From Colwellia hornerae (GTDB taxonomy: Bacteria; Pseudomonadota; Gammaproteobacteria; Enterobacterales; Alteromonadaceae), in NCBI RefSeq assembly GCF_007954355.1, contig NZ_VOLR01000008.1:1-64000 (forward strand): DNA of 64,000 nt, in the 5' to 3' direction. The notes beneath the pieces are model-generated. The model searched no databases. It was given only the letters and a program-made list of their open reading frames with translations, and was not told the DNA's origin. The translations under genes were made by a program, and so were the position numbers. Shown here one piece after another: positions 18,454 through 28,140 of the stretch (its first letter is position 1; every line of letters begins with the position of its first letter).

Positions 18454-19521
18454 TCAGTTAAATAATTGCTCTATTTTGTTTACCACCCGATTGCCGCCAA
18501 GGCCATCTGTAAGCTTTAGACTAGCTTCATGATATTCATTCCACTTGAATACTATCTCACTTAGCGCAGCTTCAAAGCCACTATCTATAGTATTTATCTC
18601 TAATAGTATTGCCGCCCCAGAATTAGCAACATTGCGTGCTATATCTACTTGATTCTCTGCGATTGGTATAATAATACTTGGCAAACCCAGACATGCTCTC
18701 TCCCATGATGTACTACCCGGTGCACCTATGGCGATGTGGTGTTCACTCATCAACTGAGCCATATTTGAAGAAAAATTTATATGCTCGAAGTTTTTGTGGT
18801 CACAACAAAAAGCGTTAACACGCTTATAGCTAGGCGACCGTTCACTCAGTAACACAGTAACCTTAAAGTCTATATTATTAATACATTGGAGTTTCTCTAA
18901 TACTTTCAGTGTTATATTAGGTTTATCAATGGCTCCCATAGATACTAAAATTTTATAACTCGCCTGCGGCTTTTTGCAATACCTTTGATTTGCTCTTAAC
19001 ATGGCAAATTTTGGGGCTAGTAATGCAAAATCACTACCCGCTAAAATTGGGCAGTGGTTATTGTTGCTGATATAATCAAAAGAATCTCTACCAAAAGTTT
19101 GATCTAAGAGTAAATCTGCAAAGTGCTCTCTAACTAAATCGTCAATAGCCAAAACTTTTGCGTTTAAAGCATTAGAAACATTTATTTCCCACGCTTTGTT
19201 TAAACCATAATGATCAACAACAATGAGATCAGCAGTCGTTACCTGTTGCACAAAGTCTTTTGCATCGTCTTGCCATTCAACTTGTAACCAAGCAGCATAA
19301 TCAGTGTCATATTTAGGCGTTTTTAACGTATTAGCTTGTGCAAGTTCGACAACTTCAATGCCTTCATTTTTCAAATAAGCAACAAAATCACCTTTTTGTG
19401 GCCGTGTAGCGAATAAAACATCGTACCCTTTTGCTAAAAGTAGATTAGCAAGGACCAAGCAACGCATAATATGCCCACTGCCGATATGAATTGACGCGTC
19501 TGCTCTAAAGACTATTTTCAT
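18454..19521 (-). CDS. pseG: UDP-2,4-diacetamido-2,4,6-trideoxy-altropyranose hydrolase
   Basis: 355 residues, GT-B-like fold related to MurG. It removes UDP from the altropyranose intermediate. The start MKIVFRADASIHIGSGHIMR holds the glycine-rich loop with the conserved Gly-His typical of PseG. The C-terminal half has GAPGSTSWERACLGLPSIII, the UDP-binding signature. Four bases overlap with pseF. In longer bifunctional PseG proteins an acetyltransferase domain follows; here the protein stops without one, consistent with the missing PseH function. Confidence 0.93.
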   Translation of the reverse strand: MKIVFRADASIHIGSGHIMRCLVLANLLLAKGYDVLFATRPQKGDFVAYLKNEGIEVVELAQANTLKTPKYDTDYAAWLQVEWQDDAKDFVQQVTTADLIVVDHYGLNKAWEINVSNALNAKVLAIDDLVREHFADLLLDQTFGRDSFDYISNNNHCPILAGSDFALLAPKFAMLRANQRYCKKPQASYKILVSMGAIDKPNITLKVLEKLQCINNIDFKVTVLLSERSPSYKRVNAFCCDHKNFEHINFSSNMAQLMSEHHIAIGAPGSTSWERACLGLPSIIIPIAENQVDIARNVANSGAAILLEINTIDSGFEAALSEIVFKWNEYHEASLKLTDGLGGNRVVNKIEQLFN

Positions 19522-20210
19522 TGCTTATTATTTATAACTGCGTATAAAAGTTCGGCTAAATCCCAATCTTCTGGTGTATCAATGTCTTGAACTCTTTTAC
19601 GTGGTAATTTTATCGCAATCGAATGTTTATCAAAAAATGAAGCACCTTCTAAAAAAGACGATGCTTTGCCCCAATAAAATTGTCCTGCGTCATGGTAAGC
19701 TTCTTCTAAATCCTGTGAGCGTGTATTTAAGTGCTCAGGTTGAAACATACCCACTTGATTATTGCAGCCTAATTTAATTGCTCGTTGAATTGGAAACGGA
19801 AAACTTGTGGCACTAAAAGTATATTTAACTGAATTATCAGTTAAACTTTTTAGTCCTTGCTCTATGTATTTTGGCAGTAAAAATGGAGCCGTTGCATAAA
19901 TACAGCAAACGTTATTGATATTCATCCCGCTTTTATTACACCAGTGAATAGCATGCTGCATAACATCCAATGTTGTAGCAAAATCATCAGAGATTTTTGA
20001 AGGTCTTATAAAGGGCACTTCTGCACCATATTTTTTAGCCACTTCTGCTATTTCATTATCATCCGTTGATACGATGATTCGGTCAAAACATTTTGATGCT
20101 TTTGCCGCTTCAATAGAATAGGCAATTAAAGGTTTACCATGAAACTCTTTAATATTTTTTCTTGGTATCCGCTTACTACCACCACGGGCTGGAATTATTG
20201 CAATATTCAT
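19518..20210 (-). CDS. pseF: Pseudaminic acid cytidylyltransferase
   Basis: 230 residues, CMP-sugar synthetase family. It activates pseudaminic acid with CTP. The N-terminal IIPARGGSKRIPRKNIKEF is the nucleotide-binding signature. IVSTDDNEIAEVAKKYGAEV and PFIRPSKISDDFATTLDV follow as in PseF/NeuA, and HDAGQFYWGKA is a PseF-type motif. It is embedded in pseC-pseF-pseG order with 1- and 4-base overlaps. Confidence 0.93.
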   Translation of the reverse strand: MNIAIIPARGGSKRIPRKNIKEFHGKPLIAYSIEAAKASKCFDRIIVSTDDNEIAEVAKKYGAEVPFIRPSKISDDFATTLDVMQHAIHWCNKSGMNINNVCCIYATAPFLLPKYIEQGLKSLTDNSVKYTFSATSFPFPIQRAIKLGCNNQVGMFQPEHLNTRSQDLEEAYHDAGQFYWGKASSFLEGASFFDKHSIAIKLPRKRVQDIDTPEDWDLAELLYAVINNKQ

Positions 20211-21376
20211 TACGCTTTAACTAATATGGTAGATAACACTTTTACCACTTCATCTTGCTGCTCATTTGTCATCACATGGAATAAAGGAATACTAATAGCA
20301 TCGGTGTAATAACGTTCCGCAATTGGAAATTGACCTTGTTTAAAACCTAAACCTTTGTAATACGGCTGTGTATGAACAGGGATATAATGTAAGTTAACAC
20401 CGATACCATTTTCTCGCAGCTGTTCAAAGACTTCCTGGTGAGATAATGAAATCTCATCTAGCTTTAATCGAATGACATAGAGATGACGACCAGAATATGA
20501 ATCATCAATTTGAAATGGTGTAATTAATGGTAAGTTTTTTAATAAGTCATCATAGCCTGTAGCTAGCTCATTTCGTTTGGCAACAAAATCATGCAAACGT
20601 GACATTTGGCTTACACCCAATGCGGCTTGCATTTCCGTCATTCGATAATTAAAGCCTAAATCAACTTGCTCATAATACCAACCCCCATGGCTACGCTCTG
20701 TCATAAGCTTTTCATCGCGGGTAATACCATGACTGCGAAGTAAATCCATCTTTTGCGCTAAAGCTACACTATTAGTTGTTGCTACACCACCTTCAGCCGT
20801 TGTAATGATTTTGACTGGATGAAAACTAAATACCGTAATATCACTATACTCACAACTTCCAATAGGATTGTGCTTATACTTCCCACCAATAGCATGCGAT
20901 GCATCTTCAATAATGGCAAAACCATATTCAAGACTTAATGCATGAATTTTATCCATTTCACAAGGTTGGCCACATAAATGAACAGGGATAACCACTTTAG
21001 GTAAAGATAAATTATTTTGTTGTGCATGCTGTAGTTTTTGTTCAAGTAACCTAGGGCTCAAATTATACGTTTCTGGGTCGATATCGACAAAATCGACATC
21101 AGCACCACAGTATAAAGCACAATTTGCAGAAGCGACGAAAGTTATAGGCGTTGTCCAAACAACATCACCTTTGCCAACCCCTAATGCTAAACAAGCGATG
21201 TGTAGTGCTGACGTTGCTGAGTTTACAGCAAGTACATATTCAGCATTAACCGCCTCTTTAATCGCATTTTCAAATAGAGGCACTTGTGGGCCTTGCGTCA
21301 AAAAATCAGACTTCAGAACATTCACAACAGCATCAATATCTTGTTGTGTTATTTCTTGTTTACCGTATGGGATCAT
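20210..21376 (-). CDS. pseC: UDP-4-amino-4,6-dideoxy-AltNAc transaminase
   Basis: 388 residues, DegT/DnrJ/EryC1/StrS aminotransferase. It converts the PseB 4-keto product to the 4-amino sugar with PLP. MIPYGKQEITQQDIDAVVNV is the usual PseC opening. The PLP lysine is Lys189 in FSFHPVKIITTAEGG; IIEDASHAIGG contains the PLP-ring Asp. It directly follows pseB with an 18-base gap. Confidence 0.93.
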   Translation of the reverse strand: MIPYGKQEITQQDIDAVVNVLKSDFLTQGPQVPLFENAIKEAVNAEYVLAVNSATSALHIACLALGVGKGDVVWTTPITFVASANCALYCGADVDFVDIDPETYNLSPRLLEQKLQHAQQNNLSLPKVVIPVHLCGQPCEMDKIHALSLEYGFAIIEDASHAIGGKYKHNPIGSCEYSDITVFSFHPVKIITTAEGGVATTNSVALAQKMDLLRSHGITRDEKLMTERSHGGWYYEQVDLGFNYRMTEMQAALGVSQMSRLHDFVAKRNELATGYDDLLKNLPLITPFQIDDSYSGRHLYVIRLKLDEISLSHQEVFEQLRENGIGVNLHYIPVHTQPYYKGLGFKQGQFPIAERYYTDAISIPLFHVMTNEQQDEVVKVLSTILVKA

Positions 21377-21394
21377 AAAATTATCTTCGCAAAA

Positions 21395-22408
21395 TTATAC
21401 TGAAAAACTGGCATCTACGTGTTCAATTATTAAGTCTCTCAAAGACTGCACAGTTTCCCATTCAGTGTTTGTTCCAGAGTTATATTTAAAACCAAAAGGC
21501 ACTTTAACGGCATTATGATGCTTAATAAAATCTTCTTCGGTATGCATAAATGAAACCGAAGGTAATATTGCGTAATAACGACCTAAATCAATGGTGTTGA
21601 GTGAGTCCGTATCCGTTATCATTTCTTCATGCAGTTTTTCACCTGGACGAATACCAACAACTCGCGTATCACATTCTGGCGCAATAGCTGTTGCGATATC
21701 AGTGATTTTGTAAGATGGAATTTTTGGAACAAAAATCTCACCGCCAATATGATTTCCAATAGCGTACATCACCATATTCACACCATCTTGCAATGATATA
21801 TTAAATCGTGTCATGTCTGCATGAGTGATCGGTAACATGCCTTCTTTCTTTTTATCGATGAAAAAAGGAATAACAGAGCCACGTGACCCCATTACATTAC
21901 CGTAACGTACAACACTAAACTTAATATCTTTAGAGCCGCGAATATTATTAGCCGCAGCAAACAACTTATCTGAAACTAACTTTGTCGCTCCATACAGGTT
22001 AATAGGTGCACATGCTTTGTCTGTTGATAATGCGACAACATCTTTAACACCACAGGCCAATGCAGCATGAATTACATTTTCAGCCCCATCAACATTGGTA
22101 CGTATACATTCCGTTGGGTTATATTCAGCTGTATCGACTTGTTTAATCGCTGCAGCATGAATAATTACATCTACTCCTTCACAAGCTTGTGTCATTCTGT
22201 CTTTATCACGCACATCACCAATAAAGAAACGTAACTGCGGAAAATCAAACGACGGATATTTTTGTTTGATGACAGATTGCTTTAATTCATCGCGTGAGTA
22301 GATGATGATTTTCTTTACTTCTGGGTATCTATCTAAGATAGTTTCAATGAATTTCTTACCAAAAGAGCCTGTACCGCCAGTGATCAAAACAACTTTATTA
22401 TTTAACAT
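21395..22408 (-). CDS. pseB: UDP-GlcNAc 4,6-dehydratase (5-inverting)
   Basis: 337 residues, soluble extended SDR. It is the first step of pseudaminic acid synthesis. GGTGSFG at 11-17 binds NADP. The catalytic set Asp130, Lys131, Tyr139 and Lys143 appears in STDKACAPINLYGATK, which distinguishes the inverting PseB group from WbpM-like enzymes that have Met in place of the Tyr. It is the first gene of the pse operon. The 5' leader contains an unusual array of hairpins (22443-22700), so regulation at RNA level is possible. Confidence 0.95.
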   Translation of the reverse strand: MLNNKVVLITGGTGSFGKKFIETILDRYPEVKKIIIYSRDELKQSVIKQKYPSFDFPQLRFFIGDVRDKDRMTQACEGVDVIIHAAAIKQVDTAEYNPTECIRTNVDGAENVIHAALACGVKDVVALSTDKACAPINLYGATKLVSDKLFAAANNIRGSKDIKFSVVRYGNVMGSRGSVIPFFIDKKKEGMLPITHADMTRFNISLQDGVNMVMYAIGNHIGGEIFVPKIPSYKITDIATAIAPECDTRVVGIRPGEKLHEEMITDTDSLNTIDLGRYYAILPSVSFMHTEEDFIKHHNAVKVPFGFKYNSGTNTEWETVQSLRDLIIEHVDASFSV

Positions 22409-22442
22409 TTATGCACCTGATATTAATTATTTTATCTGTTAC

Positions 22443-22700
22443 CTTGAATCATATAATTTCAAGATAAGTCATTACTAAATTAGTTAAGTTACTGCGCTTA
22501 TTACGCAAGTAACACTTTTGATGTAGAATAAATTCAACATCAAAACCCAGGTATTTTTTACCCTGAGGAAAACCCGTAATAATTGAGACAATACCTTTGT
22601 ACTCAATTATCGTTAAGTCATCAAAAAACATTAATGACTTAACCACTCAATTATTCTTTTCCAATAGGTGTAATATTAATACAATAAACTAAGATTACAC
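22443..22700. other. Dense array of consecutive hairpins upstream of pseB
   Basis: At least seven inverted repeats follow one another. They are 22443-22463 (CTTGAA/TTCAAG), 22488-22513 (GTTACTGCG with one bulge), 22516-22545 (9-bp stem TTTTGATGT plus an inner 4-bp stem), 22548-22565 (CAGGTA, one bulge), 22579-22610 (ATAATTGAG, 9 bp plus inner 4 bp), 22612-22643 (GTTAAGTCAT, perfect 10 bp) and 22668-22700 (GTGTAAT, 7 bp). A short palindrome ACTAAATTAGT lies at 22474-22484. A 65-codon frame covers the same bases but looks incidental. It may be a structured leader RNA, an independent ncRNA or a hairpin-rich mobile sequence; no known class was recognised. Confidence 0.7.
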
Positions 22701-22724
22701 TTTATTTATTATTAGTTGACGCTA

Positions 22725-23215
22725 GATACTGAAATAAATTCAGCATGACAACAATAAGTGCTAAAAAAAAGCAGCATAACGACATAAGTTCCTACTAAGA
22801 AACCCCATCCTGAATAAAAACCGTCACCCAGATATACCAATCGTCATCCTGATACACCAACCGTCATCCTGATACACCAACCGTCATCCTGAATTTATTT
22901 CAGGATCTGTACTTAAAGCCACAAAACCCAGATGCGCCAACCGTCATCCTGAACTCGTTTCAGGATCTGTACTTAAACAACAAACCTAGATACGCCAACC
23001 GTCATCCTGATACTGAAACAAGTTCAGCATGACGGTTTCAGGACCGGTGCTTAAACCACAAACCCAGATACTGAAACAAGTTCAGCATGACGACAATAAG
23101 TGCTAAACAAAAGTAGCATGACGACAATAAGTGCTAAACAAAAGCAGCATGACGACAATAATTGCTAAACAAAAGTAGCATCACGACATAAGTACTAAAC
23201 AAAAACATGACAACA
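22725..23215. repeat. Third field of palindromic repeats plus a 31-bp tandem array
   Basis: There is no gene here. Half-sites of the CGTCATCCTGAA / GATACTGAAATAAATTCAGC family occur singly and in pairs from 22725 to 23095. From about 23086 to 23215 four units of 31 bases follow (CATGACGACAATAAGTGCTA plus AACAAAAGTAG), with starts at 23086, 23117, 23148 and 23179, the last units mutated. The field separates wecA from the hairpin array and pseB. Confidence 0.85.
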
Positions 23216-23243
23216 TAAATTACGATTTAACAGCAGACAATTT

Positions 23244-24296
23244 TTATTCTTTATTACTTACCTGGTCAACTCTTTCAAATTTTGTTATTTTTCTGATCAC
23301 TACAACATAACAAACAAACATGAAAAGAAAGCCTAAAAGCATAATTACATCTGGTACTGTGAAATACTCACCCACTAAACCAAAAACAGACATCGTGGCT
23401 GCAAATAATGAAATTATCACTAACGTTTGGCGTGAGCTATAACCAACGCGCTGTAATATATGATGAAGGTGATCTCTGTCAGGTTTGAAAGGTGACTTAC
23501 CGTTTTTATAACGTCTTACCACTATTGCTAACATATCCATTAATGGCACCGCACAAATCCATAAAGCTGTAACGGGGCGGAATGATGCTTGTTCGTTTTG
23601 TGTGCCCATGGTCAACAACCAAATAACACTTAAACCAATGAACATACTGCCCGCATCACCCATAAATATTTTCTTAGACTTTTTGGTTAAACCTAAATTA
23701 AAAATCAAATAGGGAATAGTTGCTGTTGCCAATATTAATGGATAACTTAAGTAATTATTTTGACCACTCATAATAAACAAGATAGCAATAGAGGCGAACG
23801 TGTTGATACTCAAACTACCAATTAAACCATCAATACCATCAACCATATTAAAAGCGTTAATTACCACAATAATACCGATGTAAGTAAAAATAATGCCAGC
23901 AGGGCCTAAGGTTACATCGCCAAGACCAAACAAATCACCAAGATTTGATATATAACCACCAACACCGTATATCATCAAACTCGCAACAATAAGTTGGCCT
24001 ATTACTCGAATACGTACTTTTAAATCGAATTTGTCATCAACTGCGCCAATAAACACCATCATCGCAGAGGCTATAAGGTACATCCGTAATTCTAGCGTAT
24101 TAGGCAACCATAAAAGGCTTGCCATAAGCACAGCAATAAAAATAGATATTCCACCAATAAGTGGAATATGACCGGCATGTAATTTGCGCTCGTTAGGTTT
24201 ATCGACGAGCCCAACCTCTATAGCAACGGGTTTAAAAAACTTAATGGCTAAAAAGGCAAAAAGAAAGGCAGTAAACGCTGAAATTAATACTTCCAT
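23244..24296 (-). CDS. wecA: Undecaprenyl-phosphate GlcNAc-1-phosphate transferase
   Basis: 350 residues with about ten or eleven membrane segments. It starts a lipid-linked glycan by moving GlcNAc-1-P to undecaprenyl phosphate. Conserved polyprenol transferase motifs are visible: GAVDDKFDLKVRIRVIGQL (Asp pair), NAFNMVDGIDGLIG, KIFMGDAGSMFIG and PFKPDRDHLHHILQRVG (HIH-like loop). It is preceded by wzz (19-base gap), an arrangement found in O-antigen and enterobacterial-common-antigen systems. It is one of two initiating transferases in the window (see 32321). Confidence 0.93.
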   Translation of the reverse strand: MEVLISAFTAFLFAFLAIKFFKPVAIEVGLVDKPNERKLHAGHIPLIGGISIFIAVLMASLLWLPNTLELRMYLIASAMMVFIGAVDDKFDLKVRIRVIGQLIVASLMIYGVGGYISNLGDLFGLGDVTLGPAGIIFTYIGIIVVINAFNMVDGIDGLIGSLSINTFASIAILFIMSGQNNYLSYPLILATATIPYLIFNLGLTKKSKKIFMGDAGSMFIGLSVIWLLTMGTQNEQASFRPVTALWICAVPLMDMLAIVVRRYKNGKSPFKPDRDHLHHILQRVGYSSRQTLVIISLFAATMSVFGLVGEYFTVPDVIMLLGFLFMFVCYVVVIRKITKFERVDQVSNKE

Positions 24297-24315
24297 AAAA
24301 TGTTCCTAATTAGCA

Positions 24316-25311
24316 TTACGCTAATTTTTCTTCCTTAACTTTAGTCGAATAGTTACTATTAGAAAAGTATCTAATTAACACAATGATTACCGATAAAATA
24401 CCACCGAGTATTGTACCTAGCACTACAATTAATGCACGTTTAGGCTGGTCTTTTCTGTCAGGCACCTGTGCAGGGTCAATGGTTTTTAATACATACTCTT
24501 TATTCACTTGTGTTAACATCATATTTTTTGTTTGTTCTTCGATCAATTGATAAAAAACCGTTTCCATATTGGTTACTTGGGTTTTTTCTAACTGCTTGGT
24601 TAAATAATCAATTGAATTTTGCGAGTTTTGTTGGTCTTGCTCACGTACAAAATTGTTCAAGTCTTCCACTAACCAAATAAGCCATTGCTTAGCGACGTTA
24701 GGTGAAAAGAAAGATAACTCTATAGTAACCATAGACGTGGCTTTGTCCTGGCTTACACTGAGTAACTTAGAAAAAGCTTTGAAAGACTCCCATGGCGAAG
24801 GTTCAACTTTTTTTGGAGCCTTAACTTCTCTTAACCATTTATTTTTATCGATATCATACAAATCTTTATCATAAATAAGTTCATCATTACTAATATTCCA
24901 TTTCTTAGCAGCCATTAAAGGGACAAGTAAATTGTGTTTGCTAATGAATGTTTCAATAAATGAACGGGATTTAATAATCTCTAAGGCTAAGGTCGTTTTA
25001 TCCCCGCCACTACCGCCTAAATTAATACCTGCTAAACTGGCTAAACCACCAAACTGCCCAGAAAGTCCAGCTAAACCTCCACCACCTTCACTGGCTGTCG
25101 GCGATAGTAAAACTGATGCCTTATATATATCAGGTTTTGACAATGCATAAGTGACCGATGCCACAGCAAAAATAAAGCTGATAACCATAATAACAATTTT
25201 TCCTGCCCAAATAGCTCGCCACAGTTGACCAAGGTCGATTTCATCATCGTCTTGGCTTTCAAAGTGTTCTTTATAATTTACATCATTGGGCATGGTAGAG
25301 CTCATTTTCAT
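24316..25311 (-). CDS. wzz: Wzz-type chain-length determinant
   Basis: 331 residues. Two membrane segments flank a periplasmic domain: about 36-60 (AGKIVIMVISFIFAVASVTY) and about 292-316 (ALIVVLGTILGGILSVIIVL). The N-terminal DDDEIDLGQLWRAIW box and the Pro-rich PAQVPDRKDQPKRA stretch before the second helix are typical. Glycine-rich GGGLAGLSGQFGGLASLAGI follows the first helix. No kinase domain is fused, unlike Wzc at 56984. It sets polymer length, probably together with WecA-initiated chains. It is the first gene after the yjbH terminator. Confidence 0.92.
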   Translation of the reverse strand: MKMSSTMPNDVNYKEHFESQDDDEIDLGQLWRAIWAGKIVIMVISFIFAVASVTYALSKPDIYKASVLLSPTASEGGGGLAGLSGQFGGLASLAGINLGGSGGDKTTLALEIIKSRSFIETFISKHNLLVPLMAAKKWNISNDELIYDKDLYDIDKNKWLREVKAPKKVEPSPWESFKAFSKLLSVSQDKATSMVTIELSFFSPNVAKQWLIWLVEDLNNFVREQDQQNSQNSIDYLTKQLEKTQVTNMETVFYQLIEEQTKNMMLTQVNKEYVLKTIDPAQVPDRKDQPKRALIVVLGTILGGILSVIIVLIRYFSNSNYSTKVKEEKLA

Positions 25312-25690
25312 TGACTATATTATGGGTAACTAATTTAATTTAATAAATATGAATGACTAAACTTCTTACTCATTGATACTACTTGAATTATTATTTAGAA
25401 GGCACAGGGTAACACCTAAATTAAGCGGCGTATTATACCAGTATTATAAAGCGTATTAATAGGCTAACAACAATTTAATTTTAACAGTTCTCCCGCTTCA
25501 ATAACTGGTATATACCACATTAAAACCTTCAACAAGCCGATAAAACGATGGTAATAATGGATAAAAACATCTAATGATATAGCCATTTAAGCTATTGAGG
25601 ATCAGCAAGGTTTGTTTCAGTTTAAAGAAATTATATAGGGTATTCAGAACAAGCATGAAATAGAACAATGATAATTTTAATTATCGACGG
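25312..25690. other. Intergenic region upstream of wzz
   Basis: There is no gene in the roughly 380 bases between the yjbH terminator and wzz. Read on the minus strand there is a TATAAT (25635-25630) without a convincing -35 box, so the promoter for wzz-wecA probably lies here but cannot be fixed by eye. No repeats of the palindromic family are present. Confidence 0.4.
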
Positions 25691-25691
25691 G

Positions 25692-25718
25692 CAAAAAAAA
25701 ACGGCTAGATAGCCGTTT
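25692..25718 (-). terminator. Intrinsic terminator after yjbH
   Basis: AACGGCTA (25700-25707) and TAGCCGTT (25710-25717) form a perfect 8-bp stem around two bases. On the minus strand it is followed by a run of eight T. It lies about 80 bases past the yjbH stop. Confidence 0.88.
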
Positions 25719-25797
25719 ATTTATCAGTGCATGCAAGCTTAACTTACATCCCAGCAACTAAAATCATCACTGGGTTTTATTCATAATGGCAAACATA

Positions 25798-27912
25798 TTA
25801 ACGCGCTTGATAATACGCTTCTTTTAAGCGATTCGAATTTTCATAAATATATTCACTGCCTAAACGGTCATGATTATAAAAGGCACTATCAAGGTTATAA
25901 AACTGCTTAGTGTTATCACCACTGCCCGGTGTTAGTCTATTATGGCTTTTGCCAACGAGCGTGCTCACTGAGTAATTCCACTTAGGCTTACCTCTCACTT
26001 GAAAGTATTTATTATTGTAATCTTTACGTGGTGTTAACGGTATTGAAAAGCCAAGACCGATAAATTGATTAGCTTCTTCATTATCAACTTTGGTATTTTT
26101 ATAGGTTAAGTTAAGCGTCACATCACCAAACATCCGTTCTACTTTTAACACAATACCTTTGTCACGTTGCCAGTACTTTCCTACCTGTAATTCTGCAGTG
26201 GTATTAAGGTGGGCGTTATAATATTTGTACGTGCCAATAACAACCTCTCTTGGTTCAGGTTCTTTTGGCGACCTGCAACGCAAGGCTAAAATATTACAAC
26301 CAGCATAAGCCCTGCCGGTAGGTATTAATTGGTTTTCATACCTTGCCGTTAATAGGTTGAATTTATGACTACCAGCAACACTTTGCCAACGAACATCATT
26401 CGCTACATAGTTATAAGTATCACGATAGCGACCAAAAAAGGTCATGTTCTTTACCGAATACGGTAATGAAAAGGTCTGATGAAAGCTATATTCTTTTAGC
26501 CCTGTTGTTTGCTTATCATCACCAAAATACTCGCCATCTTCAAAGTTTTTGGTTTCAGCAAACTGTGCAACATGTGCAGCAGTTAATGCAGCACCTCGCC
26601 ATAAGGGTAATTCAACATGGCTAATCAAGGCTACAGACGCATCAAAGACGCCAAGTTCGGTACCGACTCTAGAAGCAATGCCAGGCCAGAAGGTAAAGCG
26701 CGGCTTTAGCCAAAAGTTATTGGTATTATCAGCGTCAGTCGATGTCAATCGCTCAGTTGCAAAAGTATCTGTTGATATATCAATTTTTAAAGACTTATCA
26801 TCTCTTAAAAAAGCATCATATTCAGCGATACTGCCTTTTACCGCTAAGGTAGAAATTTCTCGCTCTTTCAGCATTAAGGTAAAGTGCGAGTAATTATGAT
26901 GTATATTTTTGCTAATAATCCCTAAAATAACGCCAAGCCCATCTATTTTGTTACGGTTATAAATGTGATCTTCGAGTTCTACATAGACCGTGTTTTTATC
27001 AGCTTCAGCGACTCTGATTGATTCAAAACCTTCTTTAACCAGTAATTTTCTTAAGCGTAATCGCTCAAGAGCACCTGAACGGTAAGCATCATCTAACACG
27101 ACATCACTTATAGCTAATTCTACATATTCATCCGCTTGTTCTAATTGCTTATCACTTTTGGTATGGTTTACTTGGTTATTTTTTTGATACGATGAATGAG
27201 TACCAGCGTCATAATCAAGAGGTATAGTTAACCCTACGGCATAATAAAAATCGTCTTTTAACGCTTCGTTGCTACTAGAAATAAGTACATCTGTCGTTAA
27301 TTGAATACCACTACTAAGCCAGTTTTTAGGTGAAGATAAATGCATACCTAACTGAGTATCGGCTGCATCATATTCGGCTGATAGTTTTATCCACTGATAA
27401 GGTTGCCATTCAATACCAGCAAAAATACCATCAAGACGTCCCTGGTTTGAGTCGCTTTGCCCTATGCCGAGCGAAATATTAACGTCTTCCAGGATATTTT
27501 TTGTTGCTACAGCATACTTAGCATCAAAATAGTTAGCCGCTCCACCTAAGTCTTGAATACCTATCGCTAAACTAAACCAGTCCTCTGGTATGAAAGGAAT
27601 ACCTATTTTAATGTTGGCTGATAAATCTGTCGGACCACTACCACTAGGGTCCTTGTATTCAGCTAAGCGTGCTGAAACTTCAACATACTTCCATAAACCA
27701 ACACCAAAATGATAATTATCACCATTGCGATAGCCAACCTTGGTTTCAATCTGGTTACTGTATTGTAAGTAAAGCTTACCTTCATTAAATAATGTTGCTG
27801 TGGGGGTATTTATTAAGCCGCTATACCCTTGAAAAGACATTGTTGCCTCGGGCTCAGCAGCAGTAATAAAACAAGGCAACAAAGCCAAAGCGAACAAAAT
27901 ACGGTACTTCAT
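25798..27912 (-). CDS. yjbH: YjbH-family outer-membrane exopolysaccharide protein
   Basis: About 704 residues from the Met at 27912, which has AGGA nine bases upstream and starts a signal peptide MKYRILFALALLPCFITAAE. An ATG 33 bases earlier would put 11 extra residues in front of it. The segment MSFQGYSGLINTPTATLFNE and the repeating beta-strand-like aromatic pattern are YjbH-like, and the protein ends with a beta-rich region (YIYENSNRLKEAYYQAR). YjbH proteins are predicted outer-membrane barrels tied to exopolysaccharide production, role unclear. The usual partners yjbE, yjbF and yjbG are not in the window. A strong terminator follows. Confidence 0.88.
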   Translation of the reverse strand: MKYRILFALALLPCFITAAEPEATMSFQGYSGLINTPTATLFNEGKLYLQYSNQIETKVGYRNGDNYHFGVGLWKYVEVSARLAEYKDPSGSGPTDLSANIKIGIPFIPEDWFSLAIGIQDLGGAANYFDAKYAVATKNILEDVNISLGIGQSDSNQGRLDGIFAGIEWQPYQWIKLSAEYDAADTQLGMHLSSPKNWLSSGIQLTTDVLISSSNEALKDDFYYAVGLTIPLDYDAGTHSSYQKNNQVNHTKSDKQLEQADEYVELAISDVVLDDAYRSGALERLRLRKLLVKEGFESIRVAEADKNTVYVELEDHIYNRNKIDGLGVILGIISKNIHHNYSHFTLMLKEREISTLAVKGSIAEYDAFLRDDKSLKIDISTDTFATERLTSTDADNTNNFWLKPRFTFWPGIASRVGTELGVFDASVALISHVELPLWRGAALTAAHVAQFAETKNFEDGEYFGDDKQTTGLKEYSFHQTFSLPYSVKNMTFFGRYRDTYNYVANDVRWQSVAGSHKFNLLTARYENQLIPTGRAYAGCNILALRCRSPKEPEPREVVIGTYKYYNAHLNTTAELQVGKYWQRDKGIVLKVERMFGDVTLNLTYKNTKVDNEEANQFIGLGFSIPLTPRKDYNNKYFQVRGKPKWNYSVSTLVGKSHNRLTPGSGDNTKQFYNLDSAFYNHDRLGSEYIYENSNRLKEAYYQAR

Positions 27913-28140
27913 TTTAATAAATCCTAACAAGGTGAATTTTAACAATTGATAATAAAAGTGTGTAGGGTAAAAGCAACGTCTGGGCTATGCCGTATAGAAA
28001 GTAAAGAGCGGCACAGGTACTAAATAAAAGTAATTTTAAGCATAGAATCCCAAATACCCCTAGTGAATACTCTCGAACAAGCCACGAAATTTCAGTGAAC
28101 AACTAAATAGCTAGCCATTGAGTTGAATCCTGTTCACGTA

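Noticed and set aside
22449-22646. 65-codon frame over the hairpin array
   Set aside because: It has no recognisable family, weak start context (GTG) and is fully explained by the inverted repeats; coding is possible but not supported.
27914-28102. 62-codon hydrophobic frame between yjbH and the membrane dehydratase gene
   Set aside because: No clear ribosome site or family, and it lies in a gap where chance frames are common in AT-rich DNA.
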